Shown piece after piece: positions 8,850 through 17,578 of a stretch of 64,000 nucleotides of DNA (position 1 is its first letter; each line of letters opens with the position of its first letter). A program made the translations under genes and the position numbers. A model generated the notes under the pieces. That model did not search any database and was not told the DNA's origin. It saw only the letters and a list, made by a program, of their open reading frames with translations. This DNA comes from CADEDH01 sp965263455. Its GTDB lineage: Bacteria; Actinomycetota; Acidimicrobiia; Acidimicrobiales; SZUA-35. Location: positions 434,001-498,000 of the forward strand of contig CBDHHN010000001.1 in assembly GCA_965263455.1 (NCBI GenBank), written 5' to 3'.

Positions 8850-9221
8850 TCAGCCCGCGGCGCCGGGGTCGGGCACGATCACGTAGTGCTTGCGCATCGT
8901 CTCGGTGATCTCCCAGATGATGTGCGAGCCCTTGCTCACGAAGAAGGTGTCGCCGGCCGCGAAGGTGTCCGACCGGCCCTGGTCCACGTCGGTGATCGTG
9001 ACCGAGCCCGAGAGGACGCTCATGAACTCATGCGACGGGTAGGACTCGACCTCGAACCGGGCAGGAGCCCCTTCCCACACGCCGGTCTTCACGCTGCCGT
9101 TGGCGGCCTCGAAGAACACGCGCCCCTGGTCGGTCATGTCGTCGGTCGTGAACGAGCGACGGGGCTGCACCCGCGTCGGTTCGAGGCTCGGATCGGATTC
9201 GAAGCGGATGACATCGGTCAT
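8850..9221 (-). CDS. Cupin domain protein
   Basis: 123 residues from ATG 9221, with GAGGAG nine bases upstream. The single cupin barrel shows the motif-1 region around YPSHEFMSVLSGSVTI and motif 2 in FAAGDTFFVSKGSHIIWE. It resembles the small Cupin_3/ureidoglycine-aminohydrolase-like group. Metal ligands are partly visible (His in SHEF and GSHII). The substrate is unknown. It is the next minus-strand gene after the P450, about 200 bases downstream, and precedes the MOSC gene by 8 bases. Confidence 0.8.
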   Translation of the reverse strand: MTDVIRFESDPSLEPTRVQPRRSFTTDDMTDQGRVFFEAANGSVKTGVWEGAPARFEVESYPSHEFMSVLSGSVTITDVDQGRSDTFAAGDTFFVSKGSHIIWEITETMRKHYVIVPDPGAAG

Positions 9222-9420
9222 GGGTCGGGTCTCCTCGGAGCGAACGGTCGACCGCTCGGGACAGGTGGACCGAGCCAGGGTGCCGACCACAGGGCGGACG
9301 ATTGACGATGGCATACCGCCCCGGGCTCGGTCAACGTCCGGGGCCGGCCCGGACGCTCACGACTCAAGTCGGACGCGCCGTGCCAGACTCCGACGGCGCG
9401 CCGTGGCCCGGATCGGCCGC

Positions 9421-10677
9421 TCAGACGCCCAGGCGGTAGCGAATCGGCAGCCGCTTGTAGCCGCTGACGAAGCTCGACTGACTCAGGGCTCCGGGATCCG
9501 CCAACTCGACCGACTCCAACCGCGGCACCAGAGCCCCGAACAGCGATGCCAGCTCCATCTTGGCCAACGTCGCCCCCAGGCAGAAGTGGACGCCGAACCC
9601 GAAGGCCAGGTGTTTGTTGGGGCGACGGCCGGCATCGAAGGTGAAGGGGTCGTCGAAGACCTCCTCGTCGTGGTTGGCCGACCAGTAGCAGAGCATCACG
9701 TCCTCACCCCGCCTGATGGTCCTGCCTCCGAGTTCGTAGTCGCGGGTGGCGGTCCGGGCGAAGTGCTTGACCGGTGAGGTCCATCGGATCATCTCGTCCA
9801 CGGCGGACGCCATCAGCTCGGGTTCGGCCTTCAGCCGCTCGAACTGGTCGGGGAACCGGCACAGGGCCTGCATACCGCCCGCCATCGAGTGCGAAGTGGT
9901 GTCGTGGCCGGCGGTGGCGGCGATCACGTAGAGACCCAACTGCTCGTCGACGGCGATGGGGACGCCGTCGATCTCGGCGTTGGCCACCGTCGAGCAGAAG
10001 TCGTCGGTGGGAGTGGCCTGGCGATCGGCGGTGATGGCGGTGAAGTAGTTCAGGAAGTCGAGGATCGTGTCCCGCAGGCCGGCGATCCGATCCTCCGGGT
10101 TGCGGGTGAGCTCGGGGTCCCCCGACCCGAACAGCTCCTGGGTGAGCTTGAGCATGCGCGGATAGTCGCTCTCGGGGAGGCCCATCATGGCCAGGATCAC
10201 CTGCAACGGGTACTCCATGGCCACGTCTGCGGCGAAGTCGATCTCACCGCCACCGTCGATCATCTTCTGCACCGCCTCGGCCGACAGGGCGTCGAGGCGG
10301 GTCTGCATCCGACGGAGGTTGCTGGGCCGGAACCACCCGGCCGCCAGCTCGCGATGCTTCTTGTGATGCTCACCGTCCATGGCGATCAGCGAGCTGAGTC
10401 GGGGCAGATCGCCCGCCGCTCGACGGGCGTCGGACTCCTTGGTTCCGATGGTGCTCCGGGGTTCGTTGAGGAACTCCTCGTTGTGGAGTTCGACCTCCAT
10501 CACGTCGGCGTGGCGGGTCACGGCCCAGAAGGGATTGTGGCCGGGGTGCTCGACCCAGTGGACCGGGTCCTCGGCCCGCAACTTGGCCGCCGCCCGGTGC
10601 CACCGCTCGGGATCGGTGTAGGCGACCTTGTCGACGAGGGCGAAGCCCGCCTCCTGAAGGCTCATCTCTGCGGTCAC
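9421..10677 (-). CDS. Cytochrome P450
   Basis: 418 residues from GTG 10677, with GGGGGAG nine bases upstream; GTG 10686 and ATG 10665 are alternatives. The I-helix oxygen-activation motif AGHDTT, a K-helix ExxR-like region (EMIRW) and the heme loop FGFGVHFCLG with axial Cys are intact. The soluble class I layout needs a ferredoxin partner, and none is adjacent. It is clearly paralogous to the P450 at 21746-22999 (both carry LMLKLTQELFG-like text and LPIRY near the end). Neighbouring thiolase and dehydrogenase genes suggest lipid or steroid side-chain oxidation (inference). Confidence 0.93.
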   Translation of the reverse strand: MTAEMSLQEAGFALVDKVAYTDPERWHRAAAKLRAEDPVHWVEHPGHNPFWAVTRHADVMEVELHNEEFLNEPRSTIGTKESDARRAAGDLPRLSSLIAMDGEHHKKHRELAAGWFRPSNLRRMQTRLDALSAEAVQKMIDGGGEIDFAADVAMEYPLQVILAMMGLPESDYPRMLKLTQELFGSGDPELTRNPEDRIAGLRDTILDFLNYFTAITADRQATPTDDFCSTVANAEIDGVPIAVDEQLGLYVIAATAGHDTTSHSMAGGMQALCRFPDQFERLKAEPELMASAVDEMIRWTSPVKHFARTATRDYELGGRTIRRGEDVMLCYWSANHDEEVFDDPFTFDAGRRPNKHLAFGFGVHFCLGATLAKMELASLFGALVPRLESVELADPGALSQSSFVSGYKRLPIRYRLGV

Positions 10678-10810
10678 CGGCACCACTCCCCCACTCGACG
10701 GACGCCCGGGCCTCCGGACGCAAACAGAATCAGCGTTCGGATCCTACTGCCGCCGACGGAGTCGATGGAAACCGCGGGCGCCGACGCCGACGGCCGCCGC
10801 CCAGGCCGCG

Positions 10811-11572
10811 TCACTTCGGGGCGAAACGGGTCCCGGCGTCGAGCCGGATGGTGTCGCCGTTGAGCATCGGGTTCTCGATGATGGCGATGGCCAGGCGGCC
10901 GAACTCATCGGGCTGACCAAGACGCTTGGGGAACGCCGCGTCCTTGGTCAGCTGCCGACCCCGCTCGTCGTCGATGCGGGCCGTCAGACCGGTGGCGAAC
11001 AGGCTCGGGGCGATGGTGACACATCGGATACCGAGCGAACCGAGATCGCGGGCGATGGTGAGCGTCATCCCGGCCACGCCGGCTTTGGCCGCGGTGTAGG
11101 CCACCTGACCGATCTGGCCCTCGAAGGCGGCGATCGAGGCCGTGTTGATCAACACCCCCCGCTCCCCCTCGGCGTTGGGCTCGTTCTTGTTCATGTGCCA
11201 GGCACAGATCCGGGTCGTGTTGAAGGTCCCGATCAGATTGAGGTCGATGACGGCCCGGAAGTCGTCGAGCGAGTACGGCGCCTGGCGCCCGACCGTGCGG
11301 CCCGCCTTGCCCCCGCCGGCCGTGTTGAGGGCCATGTCGACACCACCCATGGCCTCGACCGCCTCGCCGATGACGACCTCGATGCCATCGAAATCGAGCA
11401 CGTTGCACGGGTGCCAGGAGCCGCCGAGTTCGGCTGCCACCTCGGCCCCGGCCGAGTCCTCCCGGTCGAGAATGGCCACCGTGCCACCGCCCTGGGCGAT
11501 GCGGGTTGCGGTGGCCCGGGCGAAGCCGGAGGCCCCACCGATGATGATGGCTCGCAGGCCGTTGATCTCCAT
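10811..11572 (-). CDS. Short-chain dehydrogenase, type II 3-hydroxyacyl-CoA dehydrogenase-like
   Basis: 253 residues from ATG 11572 with GGAGAC upstream. The nucleotide-binding motif GGASGFA, an NTAGG loop and the catalytic YTAAKAG are present. The text GVLINTASIAAFEGQIGQVA and PSLFATGLTA is characteristic of HSD17B10-like 3-hydroxy-2-methylbutyryl-CoA/3-hydroxyacyl-CoA dehydrogenases. It is divergent from a thiolase, which would catalyse the next beta-oxidation step. Cytoplasmic, NAD-dependent by inference. Confidence 0.9.
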   Translation of the reverse strand: MEINGLRAIIIGGASGFARATATRIAQGGGTVAILDREDSAGAEVAAELGGSWHPCNVLDFDGIEVVIGEAVEAMGGVDMALNTAGGGKAGRTVGRQAPYSLDDFRAVIDLNLIGTFNTTRICAWHMNKNEPNAEGERGVLINTASIAAFEGQIGQVAYTAAKAGVAGMTLTIARDLGSLGIRCVTIAPSLFATGLTARIDDERGRQLTKDAAFPKRLGQPDEFGRLAIAIIENPMLNGDTIRLDAGTRFAPK

Positions 11573-11756
11573 GGTCGGCGGTCTCCTTCGACAGCTCAGT
11601 ACCGGCGTAGGGCAAACCGATCGTGCGTTCGGTTCCGGTTCGGGCGACCGTAGCCCGCCCCGGCCCCGACCCACCAAACCCGACTCCCCGTTCGGTTCCT
11701 GTGGGTAGGCTGGGCCGACGGCTCCGGACCGACGGCGAGCCGAGAGAGGTTCCGAC

Positions 11757-12986
11757 ATGCCAGAAGCTGTGATCATCGACGCCTGCCGCACCCCCCGGGG
11801 CATCGGCAAGGTCGGCAAGGGAGCCTTGACCGACGTCCACCCCCAACGCCTGGCCGCCACCGTGCTCCGGGCCCTCAAGGACCGCAACGACCTGGACGAG
11901 ACGACGGTCGACGACGTGGTCTGGGGGACCTCGACCCAGACCGAGGGCCAGGGTGGCGACCTGGGGCGGATGGCGCTGCTCGACGCAGGCTGGGATCCCG
12001 TGGTGAGCGGGGTCACCCTGGACCGGTTCTGCGGCTCGGGCATCACGGCCGTGAACTTCGCCGCCGCCATGATCGGCGCCGGCTTCGAGCAGCTGGTGGT
12101 GGCGGGAGGCACCGAGATGATGTCGACCCGGGTCCGGGCCAACGCCTCGGGGGGAATGGACCGCGGCAACCCCCACCTCGACGCCCTCCACCCCCAGAGC
12201 CAACAGGGCGTCTGCGCCGACGTCATCGCCCACCTCGAGGGCATCTCCCGGGAGGCCGTCGACGACCTGGCCCACACCTCCCAGCGGCGAGCGGAGGTCG
12301 CCATCGCCGAAGGCCGATTCGATCGGTCGCTGGTGCCGGTGGTCGACGACGACGGCACGGTGATCCTCGACCACGAGGAGTACCCCCGACCGAGCACGAC
12401 GCCCGAGGTGCTGGCCAACCTCAAGCCCGCCTTCGCCGCCATGGCCCGGACACCGATCCGCGACGGAGCCGCCACCTACCTGGAGCAGATCGAGCGTCGC
12501 TACGGGCCGCTGGACGTCGAGCACGTCCACCATGCCGGCAACTCCTCCGGTGTGGTCGACGGCGCCGCCGCCGTCCTGCTGGCCGACCGGGACTACGCCA
12601 CGGCCAACGGCTTCGCCCCGAGGGCGCGGGTGGTGGCGGCGGCCAATGTCGGCGACGACCCCACGCTCATGCTCAACGCGCCGGTGCCGGCGGCCCGCAA
12701 GGTGCTCGACCAGGCCGGCATGACCATCGGTGACATCGACCTGTTCGAGGTCAACGAGGCCTTCGCCGTCGTGACCGAGAAGTTCATCCGCGACCTCGAC
12801 GTCGACCGCGACAAGGTCAACGTGAACGGCGGGTCGATCGCCCTCGGACACCCGATCGGGGCCACCGGCTCGATCCTCATCGGCACCGTGCTCGACGAGA
12901 TGGAGCGCCAGGATCTGCAGGTCGGCCTGGTCACCATGTGCGCCGCCGGCGGGATGGCTCCCGCCATCATCCTCGAGCGGGTCTGA
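11757..12986 (+). CDS. Acetyl-CoA C-acyltransferase (thiolase)
   Basis: 409 residues, the normal length for a degradative thiolase. The nucleophile Cys92 lies in LDRFCGSG, the second active-site region in EVNEAFAV, the His in GHPIGATG and the C-terminal catalytic Cys in CAAGGMAPA. It cleaves 3-ketoacyl-CoA to acetyl-CoA plus a shortened acyl-CoA. Divergent promoter shared with the hydroxyacyl-CoA dehydrogenase-like gene, giving the last two steps of a beta-oxidation cycle side by side. Confidence 0.93.
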   Translation: MPEAVIIDACRTPRGIGKVGKGALTDVHPQRLAATVLRALKDRNDLDETTVDDVVWGTSTQTEGQGGDLGRMALLDAGWDPVVSGVTLDRFCGSGITAVNFAAAMIGAGFEQLVVAGGTEMMSTRVRANASGGMDRGNPHLDALHPQSQQGVCADVIAHLEGISREAVDDLAHTSQRRAEVAIAEGRFDRSLVPVVDDDGTVILDHEEYPRPSTTPEVLANLKPAFAAMARTPIRDGAATYLEQIERRYGPLDVEHVHHAGNSSGVVDGAAAVLLADRDYATANGFAPRARVVAAANVGDDPTLMLNAPVPAARKVLDQAGMTIGDIDLFEVNEAFAVVTEKFIRDLDVDRDKVNVNGGSIALGHPIGATGSILIGTVLDEMERQDLQVGLVTMCAAGGMAPAIILERV

Positions 12987-13000
12987 GCCGGGCCCTGGGT

Positions 13001-13013
13001 GCCCCAGCGGGGC
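13001..13013. terminator. Possible bidirectional terminator hairpin
   Basis: GCCCC-AGC-GGGGC hairpin in the 33-base gap between the convergent thiolase and molybdopterin oxidoreductase genes. There is no U-tract, so factor-independent termination is uncertain. Confidence 0.35.
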
Positions 13014-13019
13014 GGTGCC

Positions 13020-15140
13020 TCAGGCGGCCGAGATCTCGACCGGGATCCCGGTCATGAAGGCCTGGCTGGAGAGCGGGTCGAAGCTGCCCTCTCCACTGGG
13101 CAGCAGCACATTCTGGTTCACCCCCGGCGTCCGGGCCGCAACCCGCATACCGGGGGTGCGCTGGTTTCCCCACCCGTGGGTCAGGGCGACCGTGCCACGC
13201 ATCAGGGCGTCGTCGATGCGGACCTCGACCTCGATCTCGCCCCACTCGTTGTGGAGCCGTACGAGCTGACCCTCCACGACACCGCGTGCTTCGGCATCGT
13301 CGGCACGGACGAAGAGATAGTTGCGATCACGATCGCCGCGCTTCATCCGATCGAGGTTGGCGTACCAGCTGTTGTGCATGAAGGGATCGCGGCGGGTGAT
13401 CATCTTCAACCGGTCGGGCCCCTCGGCGTCGAGCTCATCGAGTCGTTGGGCGCACCGGTCCAGGGCATCGGCGAACGACGGTGGGCAGCAGTCGACCCTG
13501 CCGTCCTCGGTCTGGATCTGTTCGGCGTAGAACGATCCCGGCGTCAGGCCGTCGAGGACGATCTGCTTCTGCTGGCGGAGCTCGTCCAGGCCGAGACCCT
13601 GGCTCCGGAGCATGTGGTCGATGCGGCCCCACAGGCCCGCTTCGGGGTCGTCGTGGTCGAACGGTGACTTCAGGCCGAGGGCCTGGGCCAGGCGACCGAG
13701 GATCCACCATTCCTCCCGGCGTTCGCCCCGCGGCTCGACCACGGCGTCGGTGTATTGGACGCCCGGTTCGTACTGCAACCCGAGACCGGTGATGTTGATG
13801 TCGGCCCGCTCGAAGGTGTCGGTACTGGGCAGGATGAAGTCGGCGTACTCGGCCGTGGCATTGCGGTAGAGGTCGACCACGACCAGGAGCTCGAGTTTCT
13901 CCATGGCCGATCGAAGCCGCTCCTCACCCCCGATCGAGAGCACCGGGTTGCCGGCGATGACGATCATGGCCCGGATGGGGTCCTCGGCCAGCTCGACGTA
14001 ATCGGGCAGCAGGTTCCCGGGCAGGGTGCCCTTGCGCAGCGGACCGAACTCGCTGTCCTGGAAGCTCTCCTCGAAGCGACGGCGACCCGCCTTGGCCGAG
14101 GCGTAGAAGCCGACCGACAGGATGTTGCCGCCCCGCCGATCGAGGTTGCCGGTGACGAACGACAGCATGTGGAGCAACCAGTAGGCCAGAGTGCCGTCCC
14201 GACCCATGTTCACCCCGGTCGACATGTGGACGCTGGCCGCGGGGGCCGACGAGAAGTCGCGGGCCAACTGCCTGATCGTCTCGGCCTCGATCCCGGTCGA
14301 CGCCGCCACCCGCTCGGCCGGGTACTGCGAGATGAAGGCCCGCAGCTCCTCGACGCGCTTGCCGTGCTCGGCCACGACCGACTCGTCGAACCCCCCGATG
14401 CGATCGATCTCGCACAGGAGGGCGGCCAACAGATAGACGTCGGTGTCGGGACGGATCAGGAGCGTCTCGCCCGCCTTGGTCTCGGCCGTTTCGATCTGGC
14501 GCGGGTTGACATGGACGACGCGCCCACCACGCGAGACCACGTCGCACATCACCCGTACCGGATGGGCGATCGACAGGAAGCTCCCGTGGCTGACCCTGGG
14601 GTTGGCCCCGAACGAGAGGAAGAAGTCGGTGTGGGCCAGGTCGGGGATCGGATGCATGGTGCTCGATCCGAACACGGCCTCGCTGCCGCTGAATTTGTTG
14701 GCGCAGTCCTGGGTCCCGGAGGAGAACGCCCGCCGAGCGTCGAGCTGGCCGAAGAAGCCGGCGACGGCCGGCCGGGCCAGGGTGTTGAAGGCCGTCGGAT
14801 TGCCGACGTAGCGGGCCAGGGCGTTCGAGCCATGGCGATCGACGATGCCTCGCAGACGCTCGGCGATCTCGGCGATGGCGTCATCCCAGCTCACCCGCTC
14901 GAACGTGCCGTCGGCCGTCCGGCGTAGCGGGAAGTCGACACGGTCGGGGTCGTTGTGGATGTCGACGCCGGCGATGCCCTTGTTGCAGACGAAGCCCCGG
15001 GTCAACGGGTTCGACCGGTCCGGCCGGAGCTTGACCAGCTCGCCGCCTTCGACCTCGGCCACCATGCCGCAGGCGGGTTCGCAGACCCGGCAGAAGGTCT
15101 GGACCTCCAGCCGATCGTCACGATTCGTTGTGGTGGACAT
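13020..15140 (-). CDS. Molybdopterin-dependent oxidoreductase with N-terminal [4Fe-4S] domain
   Basis: 706 residues, DMSO-reductase/formate-dehydrogenase superfamily. The N-terminal cluster ligands are visible as FCRVCEPACGM and VCNKG, then the molybdopterin-binding domains (GTQDCANK around residue 150, SFGANPRVSHGS, GNPVLSIGGEE, TDTFERADI) and a C-terminal Asp-rich dinucleotide domain (LTHGWGNQRTPG). No in-frame UGA is used. There is no Tat signal, so it is cytoplasmic, and no electron-transfer subunit is adjacent. Such stand-alone proteins are often annotated as putative formate dehydrogenases or Mo oxidoreductases; the substrate is unknown. Confidence 0.9.
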   Translation of the reverse strand: MSTTTNRDDRLEVQTFCRVCEPACGMVAEVEGGELVKLRPDRSNPLTRGFVCNKGIAGVDIHNDPDRVDFPLRRTADGTFERVSWDDAIAEIAERLRGIVDRHGSNALARYVGNPTAFNTLARPAVAGFFGQLDARRAFSSGTQDCANKFSGSEAVFGSSTMHPIPDLAHTDFFLSFGANPRVSHGSFLSIAHPVRVMCDVVSRGGRVVHVNPRQIETAETKAGETLLIRPDTDVYLLAALLCEIDRIGGFDESVVAEHGKRVEELRAFISQYPAERVAASTGIEAETIRQLARDFSSAPAASVHMSTGVNMGRDGTLAYWLLHMLSFVTGNLDRRGGNILSVGFYASAKAGRRRFEESFQDSEFGPLRKGTLPGNLLPDYVELAEDPIRAMIVIAGNPVLSIGGEERLRSAMEKLELLVVVDLYRNATAEYADFILPSTDTFERADINITGLGLQYEPGVQYTDAVVEPRGERREEWWILGRLAQALGLKSPFDHDDPEAGLWGRIDHMLRSQGLGLDELRQQKQIVLDGLTPGSFYAEQIQTEDGRVDCCPPSFADALDRCAQRLDELDAEGPDRLKMITRRDPFMHNSWYANLDRMKRGDRDRNYLFVRADDAEARGVVEGQLVRLHNEWGEIEVEVRIDDALMRGTVALTHGWGNQRTPGMRVAARTPGVNQNVLLPSGEGSFDPLSSQAFMTGIPVEISAA

Positions 15141-15440
15141 CTCGGCGCCTCCCGGGTCGCGCGCTCGCGGGCAGCGAGTTCGTTCGGCGAACGATGGCGG
15201 ACGAAATCAGGATAGGCGTTCGGATTCGGGTGATTCCAGGGCGGCGTCCCGCGAACTCGACAGCGGCGGCCAGCGCCGCGTCATCCACGTCGACCCGCTC
15301 GCCGCCCACCTCCCCACGCTGTTCGCCCCACCTGCCACCGGCGAGGCGGGCGGCTGCGACCGGATCTGGCCCGTTCTCGGCCAGTTCCCAGGTTGGGCTG
15401 GTTTGATGGGCTCGATGGAACCCGGAACCCGGACCGCGCC
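15141..15440. other. Intergenic region, divergent promoters
   Basis: 300 bases between the divergent molybdopterin oxidoreductase and response-regulator genes. No convincing gene, repeat or operator was seen. Confidence 0.5.
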
Positions 15441-16133
15441 GTGACCGGACAGCGCCTGCTGGTGGTCGACGACGAGGAGAACCTGCGGTCGATGCTGCGC
15501 GCCGCCCTCCGCCATCACGGGTTCGAGGTGACCCTGGCCGCCGATGGCCGCGAGGCGCTCGCACTGCTCGGCGACGTCAGGCCGCATCTGGTCGTGCTCG
15601 ACGTGATGATGCCGAACCTCGACGGGTTCGAGGTCTGCCGCCGGATGCGGGCCGCCAACGACGCCACCCCGGTGCTGTTCCTCACCGCACGCGACGGCAC
15701 CGAGGACAAGGTGCGGGGCCTGCGGCTCGGCGCCGACGACTACGTGGAGAAACCCTTCAGCCTCGACGAGCTCGTGGCCCGGATCGACGCCATCCTCCGA
15801 CGGACGGGCGCCGTCCCCCTCTCGACCACGGTGCTCGAACTGGAGGACCTCCGCCTCGACGAGGACGCCCACACGGTCACCAAGGCGGGCAGCCACGTCC
15901 ACCTGTCACCGACCGAGTACAACCTCCTCCGTTTCCTGCTCCTGAATCAGGGGCGGGTGCTCTCCAAGGCCCAGATCCTCGACGAGGTGTGGGACTACGA
16001 CTTCGACGGCGACGGCGGAGTGGTGGAGACCTACATCGGCTACCTCCGACGCAAGCTCGACACGACCGAGCCCAAGCTCATCCACACCGTCCGGGGCGCG
16101 GGCTACACCATGCGGGTGCCCCCCGAACGATGA
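15441..16133 (+). CDS. OmpR/PhoB-family response regulator
   Basis: 230 residues from GTG 15441; the frame is open to an earlier start at 15393. The receiver domain carries the acidic pair VVDDEE, phospho-acceptor Asp54 in VVLDVMMPNLDG, Thr in FLTARDG and Lys in YVEKPFS. The C-terminal winged helix runs from LSPTEYNLLRFLL to TVRGAGYTMR. The stop overlaps the kinase start (ATGA), so both are translated as a coupled pair. The third gene of the operon is a multicopper oxidase, which points to metal, especially copper, sensing (inference). Confidence 0.93.
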   Translation: MTGQRLLVVDDEENLRSMLRAALRHHGFEVTLAADGREALALLGDVRPHLVVLDVMMPNLDGFEVCRRMRAANDATPVLFLTARDGTEDKVRGLRLGADDYVEKPFSLDELVARIDAILRRTGAVPLSTTVLELEDLRLDEDAHTVTKAGSHVHLSPTEYNLLRFLLLNQGRVLSKAQILDEVWDYDFDGDGGVVETYIGYLRRKLDTTEPKLIHTVRGAGYTMRVPPER

Positions 16134-17578
16134 GGCGACTCAGCCTGCGGGGGCTGCTGCTCCTGGCCGTCGCCGTCGTGGTGGTCGTGAACGTGATGGC
16201 CGCCTTCGTCGTCATCTCGGTGACGAGCGATCAGTTCCTCGACCAGATCGACGAGCAACTGGTGGCCGTGGCCGACGACGTGCCCGCCGACGCCGCCGTC
16301 GGTGCCGGTGCCCTGGTCCGCACCGGCGACGTCTACCACGGCCTCCGAGCCGAGGACGGCCGGCTGACCACCTTGCACGAGGTCCGGAACCGACGGGGGG
16401 CGCTGCCCCCGCCCCTGCTGGACGACCGCACGGTCGCCATCGCCCTACAGGGGCCGGTCACGGTGGAGGCCCGAGGCGACCTGGAGTATCGGACGGTGGC
16501 GGTCGAAACGCCCGATGGGGTGCTGATTCTGGCCATCCCGCTCGACAGCTACGAGTTCGCCATGAACCGTCTCACGGGCTGGGTCCTGGCCAGTTCGGGG
16601 GCCGTGATCCTGGCCCTCGGGGCGGTGGCCTGGTGGGTACTTCGCCTCGGTATCCGACCGATCAAGCAGATGACGGCGGCGGCCGAGGTCATCGCCGCCG
16701 GAGACCTCTCGGAGCGGATCGAAGGTCTCGACCCCAGCACCGAAGCGGGCCAGCTCGGGCTGGCCCTCAACACGATGATGGGGCGCATCGAGAGCTCGTT
16801 CGAGGAGCAGGCCCGAGCCGAGGCCCGGCTACGCCGGTTCATGGCCGACGCCTCGCACGAACTGCGCACCCCGGTGGCCACCATCCGCGGCTACACCGAC
16901 CTCTACCAGGCCGGTGGTCTCGACGATCGGGCCGAACTCGACGACGCCATGCGCCGGACGGGCGAGGAGAGCGAGCGCATGTCACGGCTGGTCATCGACA
17001 TGCTCAACCTGGCGAAGCTCGACCGCGGCCCGGCGGTCCGGTCGGTGCCGGTCGACCTGGTCTCACTGGCGGGTGAGGTCGTGGCCGACGCCACGGCGAC
17101 CAACCCGGGCCGAGTCATCAGGGCCGACCTTCCGGGCCACCCGGTCATGGTCGAAGGCGACGACGACCTGCTCCGACAGGCGGTCGGCAACCTCGTGGTC
17201 AACGCCGCCGTCCACACCGGAGCGGGCGCCAAGTGCGTGGTGAGCGTCCGCCGCGACGGGGTCCAGGCCGTGATCACGGTGGCCGACGACGGTGCGGGCA
17301 TGGCCCCGGAGGTGGCGAGCCGGGCAACCGAGCGCTTCTTCCGGGCCGACCCCTCCCGGGGCCGCGGCAAGGGCGGCAGTGGACTCGGCCTCGCCATCGT
17401 GGCCAGCATCGTCGAGGCCCACCACGGTGCGTTGACCATCGACAGCACCGTCGGGACCGGCACGACGGTCACGATCCGGCTGGGCGCCGTCACCGGGCCC
17501 GGCTACCGCAATTCCCAGCCAACTCACAGGTCGCTCTCGGCCGGCTCGGAGGTTCGACCGGGAGACTCGGAGTCGTGA
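16130..17578 (+). CDS. Membrane sensor histidine kinase
   Basis: 482 residues. Transmembrane helix 1 is residues about 7-30, an extracytoplasmic sensor spans about 31-150, and helix 2 is about 151-172. Then HAMP (LGIRPIKQMTAAAEVIAAGD), the phospho-accepting His243 in DASHELRTP, the N box NLVVNAAVH, G1 DDGAGM and G2 GSGLGLAI follow. All catalytic boxes are intact. The short sensor domain resembles the MprB/CusS-like kinases of actinobacteria. It overlaps both neighbours (ATGA with the regulator, GTGA with the oxidase), forming one tightly coupled operon. Confidence 0.92.
   Translation: MRRLSLRGLLLLAVAVVVVVNVMAAFVVISVTSDQFLDQIDEQLVAVADDVPADAAVGAGALVRTGDVYHGLRAEDGRLTTLHEVRNRRGALPPPLLDDRTVAIALQGPVTVEARGDLEYRTVAVETPDGVLILAIPLDSYEFAMNRLTGWVLASSGAVILALGAVAWWVLRLGIRPIKQMTAAAEVIAAGDLSERIEGLDPSTEAGQLGLALNTMMGRIESSFEEQARAEARLRRFMADASHELRTPVATIRGYTDLYQAGGLDDRAELDDAMRRTGEESERMSRLVIDMLNLAKLDRGPAVRSVPVDLVSLAGEVVADATATNPGRVIRADLPGHPVMVEGDDDLLRQAVGNLVVNAAVHTGAGAKCVVSVRRDGVQAVITVADDGAGMAPEVASRATERFFRADPSRGRGKGGSGLGLAIVASIVEAHHGALTIDSTVGTGTTVTIRLGAVTGPGYRNSQPTHRSLSAGSEVRPGDSES

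Noticed and set aside
10905..12851. 648-codon minus-strand frame opposite the thiolase
   Set aside because: It is the complement of the thiolase and SDR genes in a GC-rich genome; no family motifs, while the plus-strand thiolase has all active-site residues.
13020..15140. Selenocysteine formate dehydrogenase
   Set aside because: No in-frame TGA within the gene; the active-site region reads through with ordinary codons.
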